DNA from: Candidatus Zixiibacteriota bacterium
Lineage (GTDB): Bacteria; Zixibacteria; MSB-5A5; GN15; JAAZOE01
Reading direction: 5' to 3'
DNA length: 10,819 bases
Assembly (NCBI GenBank): GCA_030588275.1
Contig: JAUUYJ010000062.1
Span: forward strand, 1-10,819
The notes under the pieces are model-generated. The model did not search any database and was not told the origin of the DNA. It saw only the letters and a program-made list of their open reading frames with translations. A program made the translations under genes and the position numbers. Position 1 is the stretch's first letter. The number at the start of each line of letters is the position of its first letter. Of this stretch, positions 5,920-10,819 are shown one piece after another.

Positions 5920-8900
5920 ATGAACCAGGGGTTAAGGGTTACCACTTCGCTTGCGATATTAATTTTACTTTTAGTGACATCCTCATTTGCCTTTGAACCG
6001 GTTTTTGATTCACGGCTTAACTATGCGGCAGGTGTGGATTATTTGGCAGGAGATTTTGTCCTTACATCTGCAATCGCTGACATCAATGACGACGGGATTC
6101 CCGATCTGATTGTAACTCATGTCAGTGGCGGTCGTGTTGCGATTTTTATCGGAAACGGGAATGGAACCTTTGAGAGAACCGACACCAGTCCGTATGTCGG
6201 TAGCCAGACTTATAATATCATAGTCGGAGATGTTACCAACGATGGCTTGAATGATATTATCACGGTCAGTACTTATAACCTGAATAAAGTCCTGACGGTC
6301 ATAACCGGAAACGGTGATGGCACCTTTTCGACCGCCAGCGATATCAATCCCCTCCTGCCCTGGATGACTCCGATTAGTTTTCAGGGCGCTTTTGACCTTC
6401 TTGACGCTAACAATGACAACTTCAATGATGTCATCTACAATAAGGGTGCCAACTGCTTTGTTCTGTACAGCAATGGCGATGGCACTTTCAACACTGTCCC
6501 GGACACCCTTATGAGTGGGCTGGTTGGATTCTACAAATCAGCCGATATCAACCATGACCAGTTCTCCGACATTATTGCGCTTGGTATGGAATACGATGAT
6601 GCCTGGGGAGATTCGGTCATGTATGGCTATATCAACAATGGTGATGGGACATTCCAACCACCGGTCAGAACTAATATCTCCGTGATCCACTCTGTCGGCA
6701 CCTGGGATGCTCTGATCGGTTTGCCGGTTGCCGATTTTAACGGTGATGGAGAGGTTGATATTGCCTTTATGGGGTCCGACAAAATTTTCCGTAGTTATCT
6801 TGGTGATGGGGCGGGTGGCTTCGCTGTCCAACCCGGAACCGAGAATACGATTATTTCCCCATACTGGGGTGCCGGCGATATGGATGGTGATGGATATATC
6901 GATATGGTTGGCCTCGGACAGTACCATCTTGGAATATTTAAAAATAATGGTGATGGGACATTTCAACCGGCTGTTACTTCGGTCGATTGGTTTTTTGAAA
7001 AAGGGTTCATCACCGGTGATCTAAATGGTGATGGTGCCGACGATCTGGTTGGGCAGGATTTCCCGTCTAATTTTATTGGAGTAACATTAAATCATGGGGA
7101 TGGTACATTCCCGCTATCATCCAATCTGGTGATGGATAGCCGCTTGGTGCAGTCGATCAGCGGTGACTTCAATAATGACCAACATATTGATATCCTGTCA
7201 TTGACTGAGATATCATCAAGTACGGTTCTCAGTACTCGTTTAGGTGATGGAGTCGGAAATTTTGATACTCCAATCCTTCATGGATCGGCCCTTAATAATA
7301 GGGCCACAACTTTGTATTCTGCTGACTTCAATAATAATGACACCCTCGATCTTGTTATCGGGAGCTGGCTTTTCAATTCCTTCTCCGGTAATGGGGATGG
7401 AACATTCACAGCCAACGACACCGTTCATACTTACGATGGCATCTCCCCCTATCCCGCATATATAACCGGTGCATTGGTTAATGCCGATCTCTATATCGAC
7501 CTTCTTTTTGCCCACAAGCGGTTTATCGCCCTCAAACTAAACAATGGTGATGGGACCTTTGGGGTCGAAACGCACGTAACCGTCCCGAATTTTGATTCGC
7601 TGAAAACGGTAAAAACCGGCGATGTTGATAACGATGGGGATATTGACTGGATCGTTCCGGCTTATAATGTTATTGCGGGAGATTCGATTGGTCGTGTCCA
7701 TATTTATCGCAATGACGGTCAGGGCGGCTTCAGCTGGGACCCGGCTATCAATACCGCCGGGCAGGCGCGGGATGTGGCTGTGCTTGATCTCAACAATGAT
7801 GGTTGGCTCGATCTGGCCGTAACCGGTTTTTCAGACTTAATTTCCGAAGAAGGAACTCTGACACTATATCTGAATAATGGTGACGGAACCTACAATGATT
7901 ATGATCCGTCTGACCCAATCTATAAAATCGCCCATATGGCCAAGTTTCTCAAAACGGCCGATCTGGACGATGATGGGGATGATGATATTATCGCCAACGA
8001 ATACTTTGCGTCGTTATTGATTAACGGAGGTGATGGCACAATCTCTTCGGTTCAAAATATCCGACCGGGCGTTAGAACCGGCGTGGCTTTGACAGCTGAC
8101 TTTAACGAAGATGGCCTGATCGACATAGGCTCTGGTGCGACCGAGTCGGTACCTCCCTTTCTGTCACTTCTGTTTAATACTGGTAATGCCTCGCATACTT
8201 GCGACGACCCGGATGATTATGATGTTGACGGGGTCGGGAACATCTGCGACAACTGCCCTCTAACCCCCAACTTTGGTCAGGCCGACAGCGACGGAGATGG
8301 CGTTGGTGATGCCTGCCAGTTCAACGGTAACACTCCAACCGGAGATAACATCACAGTCCAGTTAGGACCAAACGTGACGGTTACCTTTGAGCATGTCACC
8401 ACCGGTGGTGAGACCGGAGCCGATTTCACCGATATAGGACCACTCTCAACCGAATCGTTTAACGTCATACCGCTTGACCTTCCGGGTCATTATGATATCT
8501 CAACCTCTGCTACTTATACCGGTAAGATCACCGTCTGTATCACCTATGATGATGCTAATCTAACAGTCGATGAAGAAGCGGCTCTGGAGATGGGTCATTA
8601 TCGAAACGGTCGTTGGCGGGGTGTGACGATCTCACTTGATATCGATGCCAACATTATCTGTGGCGAAACGTACGCCCTGTCACCGTTTGCTGTCGGTGTC
8701 GCGGATGGCCTGAGTGATGCCTCTGGCGAAGGAAATATTCTCCCGCTCAAGTTCAAGTTAGGTCAGAATTTTCCCAATCCGTTTAATCCGAGCACAAAGA
8801 TCAGCTACGATCTTCCGCAGAAGTCTGATGTTGAGATTGCGGTTTATAACATCATCGGCCAGAAGGTTCGGGTTCTGGTCAACCGATCGCAACCGGCTGG

Positions 8901-9024
8901 TCAGTATGAAGTCATTTGGGATGGTCTTGACGAGCAGGGTCAAATGGTCGCGACCGGAGTTTACCTGTACCAGATCAAAGCAGGCAACCTGACTCAAACC
9001 AAGAAGATGGTCCTGATGAAGTAG
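5920..9024 (+). CDS. Secreted FG-GAP/VCBS repeat protein with TSP3 segment and FlgD-like C-terminal sorting domain
   Basis: A 1034-aa exported protein. Residues 1-24 form a Sec signal peptide (Arg6, hydrophobic core LAILILLLV, likely cut after SSFA). From about 53 to 756 I count 14 FG-GAP/VCBS repeats, each with a DxNxDGxxD calcium loop and usually ending NGDGTF; 50 residues per repeat fits beta-propeller blades. Residues 761-800 are thrombospondin type 3-like (CDNCP, then DSDGDGVGDACQ). About 803-925 looks like a beta-sandwich with VCITYDD and ICGETYALSPFAV. About 944-1034 is a FlgD-like Ig fold with NFPNPFNPST (950-959), ending GVYLYQIKAG...KKMVLMK, as in T9SS type A sorting tails. ATG5920 has AAGGAG 5 nt upstream. 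The protein is probably surface-attached or released, Ca2+-stabilised and adhesive or glycan-binding; no catalytic motif is seen. It is followed by a strong terminator, so it is probably transcribed alone. Confidence 0.93.
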   Translation: MNQGLRVTTSLAILILLLVTSSFAFEPVFDSRLNYAAGVDYLAGDFVLTSAIADINDDGIPDLIVTHVSGGRVAIFIGNGNGTFERTDTSPYVGSQTYNIIVGDVTNDGLNDIITVSTYNLNKVLTVITGNGDGTFSTASDINPLLPWMTPISFQGAFDLLDANNDNFNDVIYNKGANCFVLYSNGDGTFNTVPDTLMSGLVGFYKSADINHDQFSDIIALGMEYDDAWGDSVMYGYINNGDGTFQPPVRTNISVIHSVGTWDALIGLPVADFNGDGEVDIAFMGSDKIFRSYLGDGAGGFAVQPGTENTIISPYWGAGDMDGDGYIDMVGLGQYHLGIFKNNGDGTFQPAVTSVDWFFEKGFITGDLNGDGADDLVGQDFPSNFIGVTLNHGDGTFPLSSNLVMDSRLVQSISGDFNNDQHIDILSLTEISSSTVLSTRLGDGVGNFDTPILHGSALNNRATTLYSADFNNNDTLDLVIGSWLFNSFSGNGDGTFTANDTVHTYDGISPYPAYITGALVNADLYIDLLFAHKRFIALKLNNGDGTFGVETHVTVPNFDSLKTVKTGDVDNDGDIDWIVPAYNVIAGDSIGRVHIYRNDGQGGFSWDPAINTAGQARDVAVLDLNNDGWLDLAVTGFSDLISEEGTLTLYLNNGDGTYNDYDPSDPIYKIAHMAKFLKTADLDDDGDDDIIANEYFASLLINGGDGTISSVQNIRPGVRTGVALTADFNEDGLIDIGSGATESVPPFLSLLFNTGNASHTCDDPDDYDVDGVGNICDNCPLTPNFGQADSDGDGVGDACQFNGNTPTGDNITVQLGPNVTVTFEHVTTGGETGADFTDIGPLSTESFNVIPLDLPGHYDISTSATYTGKITVCITYDDANLTVDEEAALEMGHYRNGRWRGVTISLDIDANIICGETYALSPFAVGVADGLSDASGEGNILPLKFKLGQNFPNPFNPSTKISYDLPQKSDVEIAVYNIIGQKVRVLVNRSQPAGQYEVIWDGLDEQGQMVATGVYLYQIKAGNLTQTKKMVLMK

Positions 9025-9053
9025 TTTTTGACCTCAAAATAGCTGGATCAAAC

Positions 9054-9084
9054 AAAGCCGGAGATCACTCTCCGGCTTTTTCTT
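9054..9084 (+). terminator. Rho-independent terminator of the first FG-GAP gene
   Basis: A perfect 11-bp stem, AAAGCCGGAGA (9054-9064) with TCTCCGGCTTT (9069-9079), has a 4-nt loop TCAC. It leads into a T-rich tail, TTTTTCTT (9077-9084). It starts 30 nt after the stop codon and separates the two propeller genes into different transcripts. Confidence 0.92.
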
Positions 9085-9198
9085 GTAATAATCCCGTAGT
9101 ATAAAAATTTAGTCAACTTAATCGGCCATGATGGACAAACAGTTTAATCGACAGAGCTATTGTTCAAAAGTATGTCATTTATCACCCATAATACTGGG

Positions 9199-9226
9199 TT
9201 GACAATTTTCGGATTTGGGCTATGTT
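9199..9226 (+). promoter_or_regulatory. Putative promoter of the second FG-GAP repeat gene
   Basis: A consensus -35 box TTGACA (9199-9204) is followed after 16 nt by TATGTT (9221-9226). This would give a leader of roughly 110 nt. An alternative -10, TTATAT (9225-9230), is closer to consensus but sits 20 nt away. The -35 lies in GGGTTGAC, as upstream of the first propeller gene. Confidence 0.45.
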
Positions 9227-9269
9227 ATATGATACAGGATAGAGAAAATCGCATATTATAGAAGATGCC

Positions 9270-9290
9270 GGGGGGCGCGGGGGCTGGCGG
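9270..9290 (+). other. G-rich tract in the leader of the second FG-GAP gene
   Basis: The plus strand has G-runs of 6 (9270-9275), 5 (9279-9283), 2 (9286-9287) and 2 (9289-9290) within 21 bases, in an otherwise AT-rich leader. At least a two-tier G-quadruplex could form in DNA or mRNA. Whether it does is unknown. Confidence 0.4.
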
Positions 9291-9344
9291 TAAATGCTGA
9301 AAACAACAGATATTTGCTATATTTAGATGGGAGTTTAATCGAAA

Positions 9345-10819
9345 ATGAAAAAAATGATAATGATGCTGGGTGTAGCTTTACTTATGGCAACTTCCACCCT
9401 CACCTTTGGTCAGATGTTCGATGCCCCGATGCTTTATTACAGCCTCCCCTTTTCCAAAGATATAGCTGTCGGTGATTTTAATGACGATGGTTTACTTGAT
9501 ATTGCTCATGGCCAGTATTTTACAAAAATGATCATGTTTCATATCGGAAATGGTGACGGTACTTTTGAGTCGCTATATCCATTTGCTATTGAAAATCATA
9601 ATGCAGTTGACTATCTCTCGGCTGGAGATATTAACAACGACGGACTGGACGATCTGGTCAGTCTATCGCCGAATTATACATCCTATGTTCGTATATGGCT
9701 TTCCGATGAAGGGAGTAGTGCAGTTCCGAATTTGTCGGAAATACCAATCATGATCAATGTTGGATCATGGATGCACGGGTTGGAACTAATTGATGAAGAT
9801 AACGACGGCGACCTTGATCTCATCCTTGGAGGGGATTATAATGGCATGGTCGCAATGTATAATAATGGTGATGATACTTTCACCGATCCGGTCGTTTTCG
9901 GTGGCGGAGCGGTTTCGGACATCGTCAGTGCCGATTTAAATCATGATAATTTTCCGGATTTTATCTCCTATTTCTCAAAGTCACTAATCTACCTCAGCGA
10001 TGGGGCCGGGGGGTACAGCACTCCAGACACAATAACTATTACTGAAAGAATGCGCGGCCCATTCAGCTTGTTTGATCTTACCGGTGATGGCGAATTGGAT
10101 TTAGTTTCTCTCGGGGCAGATTCCACCTATACCAATTTTTGGGTTGAAATTGCGGTAAATCTTGGAGACGGCCAATTTGCCGATGGTGTGAAATACGACA
10201 TCCTTCCTCCGGACCAAGCAGGTTTTTCGGTTGGTGATTTTTATGGCGATGGTTACAATGATATAATTTCTGTGAACGTTATCGACTACACTTTTTCGGT
10301 TATTAATAATACTGGGAATCTGACTTTTGAGCCAGCGGTAGAATATCCTGCTGATCACCGACCGGGACGGACAATCGCTTACGATTTTAACAATGATGGT
10401 TTCGATGATTTGTTAAGCACTGGCTGGACAGCCTTGGGGGTTTATCTCAATCACGGGGACGGGACATTTCCTCCGGCAGCTCAGTCTATTGATATGACCT
10501 GGGCTACCAGAATGATGGAAGCATATTCTTACGATTTTAACTCCGACAGTTATCCCGATTTAGTCATTGTAGCTCAAACTGGGGTTGGTGGTCCCTTCAT
10601 AGCCCGGATTTACTATAATGACGGATCTGGACAATTTGGGTCAGATTTCGATCAAATTAGCGTTCCTTATCTTGATTACTACAAGTCCACTATTTCGGAC
10701 TATCTTGTTTGCGGTGATTTTATCGGCGACAGCTCTACTGATTTAGTTTTTTGCGGCAGGGATGGTTATAGAGTTTACACCGGTCCAATAGAGGGTGGGA
10801 GTTTCTTAACTGTTGAAGA
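9345..10819 (+). CDS. Secreted FG-GAP/VCBS repeat protein, 3' end outside the window
   Basis: The frame is open from ATG9345 to the right edge: 491 codons plus two bases with no stop, so the C-terminus is missing. The N-terminus MKKMIMMLGVALLMATSTLTFG is a Sec signal peptide, probably cut before Gln23. Nine FG-GAP/VCBS repeats follow, beginning GDFNDDGLLDIA, with calcium loops such as DEDNDGDLD, DLTGDGELD and DFNNDGFDD; blades end NGDGTF, GDGQF, HGDGTF and similar, some degenerate. The N-terminal layout matches the preceding gene, so the two are likely paralogs or at least the same architecture. GGGAG lies 11 nt upstream, a somewhat long spacing; the in-frame ATG at 9327 is closed by TAA after three codons, which fixes 9345 as the start. 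A TSP3 and/or sorting domain is expected beyond the edge but cannot be seen. Confidence 0.9.
   Translation, partial: MKKMIMMLGVALLMATSTLTFGQMFDAPMLYYSLPFSKDIAVGDFNDDGLLDIAHGQYFTKMIMFHIGNGDGTFESLYPFAIENHNAVDYLSAGDINNDGLDDLVSLSPNYTSYVRIWLSDEGSSAVPNLSEIPIMINVGSWMHGLELIDEDNDGDLDLILGGDYNGMVAMYNNGDDTFTDPVVFGGGAVSDIVSADLNHDNFPDFISYFSKSLIYLSDGAGGYSTPDTITITERMRGPFSLFDLTGDGELDLVSLGADSTYTNFWVEIAVNLGDGQFADGVKYDILPPDQAGFSVGDFYGDGYNDIISVNVIDYTFSVINNTGNLTFEPAVEYPADHRPGRTIAYDFNNDGFDDLLSTGWTALGVYLNHGDGTFPPAAQSIDMTWATRMMEAYSYDFNSDSYPDLVIVAQTGVGGPFIARIYYNDGSGQFGSDFDQISVPYLDYYKSTISDYLVCGDFIGDSSTDLVFCGRDGYRVYTGPIEGGSFLTVE

Larger units (their letters stand above)
9085..9344. other. Intergenic leader of the second FG-GAP gene
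   Basis: These 260 bases between the terminator and the second propeller gene hold no open frame worth calling. They contain a promoter-like site (9199-9226) and, about 40 nt after it, an unusual G-rich tract (9270-9290). The rest is AT-rich with no RNA structure that I recognise. Confidence 0.6.

Noticed and set aside
6076..8188. Repeated NGDGTF-coding DNA considered as a CRISPR-like or non-coding tandem repeat
   Set aside because: The repeats are in frame, spaced about 150 bases apart and diverged at synonymous sites. They are protein repeats of beta-propeller blades.

Overview
The window looks like a piece of an environmental bacterial genome from the FCB superphylum (Bacteroidetes/Zixibacteria/Latescibacteria-like lineages). 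This is an inference from three things. The first is a large secreted FG-GAP/VCBS repeat protein ending in a FlgD-like Ig fold with the motif NFPNPFNPST, which is typical of T9SS-type sorting tails in these phyla. The second is Sec signal peptides followed by a Gln or aromatic residue. The third is a compact folB-folK-deoxynucleoside kinase-panB-panC cluster. A Zixibacteria-like candidate phylum is my best guess, but no rRNA or marker gene is present to settle it.

Left half (97-5540), all on the minus strand and read right to left: a class II (fuculose-phosphate-type) aldolase, a class I/II aminotransferase-fold protein, FolB, FolK, a deoxynucleoside kinase, PanB, PanC and a small alkyltransferase-like (ATL) DNA-repair protein. 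A good sigma-70-type promoter (TTGACT-17-TATTTT, 5565-5593) lies just upstream of the aldolase. Gene spacing runs from -8 to +30 nt, and three consecutive junctions share the same 8-nt overlap, so this is very probably one translationally coupled operon. FolB and FolK supply the pterin branch of folate. PanB consumes 5,10-methylene-tetrahydrofolate to make ketopantoate, and PanC joins pantoate to beta-alanine, so folate and pantothenate synthesis are linked both metabolically and genetically. The main oddity is the aminotransferase homolog: it keeps the fold and many active-site residues but has Tyr where the Schiff-base lysine should be.

Middle (5541-5919): a divergent, AT-rich intergenic region. 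It holds the operon promoter, a second promoter-like site for the rightward gene, a 7-bp AT palindrome and six copies of TGATAA/TTATCA.

Right half (5920-10819), plus strand: two secreted FG-GAP/VCBS beta-propeller proteins in tandem. The first (1034 aa) has 14 recognisable repeats, a thrombospondin type 3 calcium-binding segment, a beta-sandwich-like region and a C-terminal sorting domain, followed by a strong intrinsic terminator. The second starts at 9345 and runs off the right edge after 491 codons and 9 repeats. Both are probably exported to the cell surface or medium, with functions unknown beyond likely Ca2+-stabilised binding scaffolds. No tRNA, rRNA, CRISPR array or transposon was seen. 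I found no clearly new multi-gene system; the lysine-less aminotransferase homolog in a cofactor operon is the strongest candidate for something undescribed.
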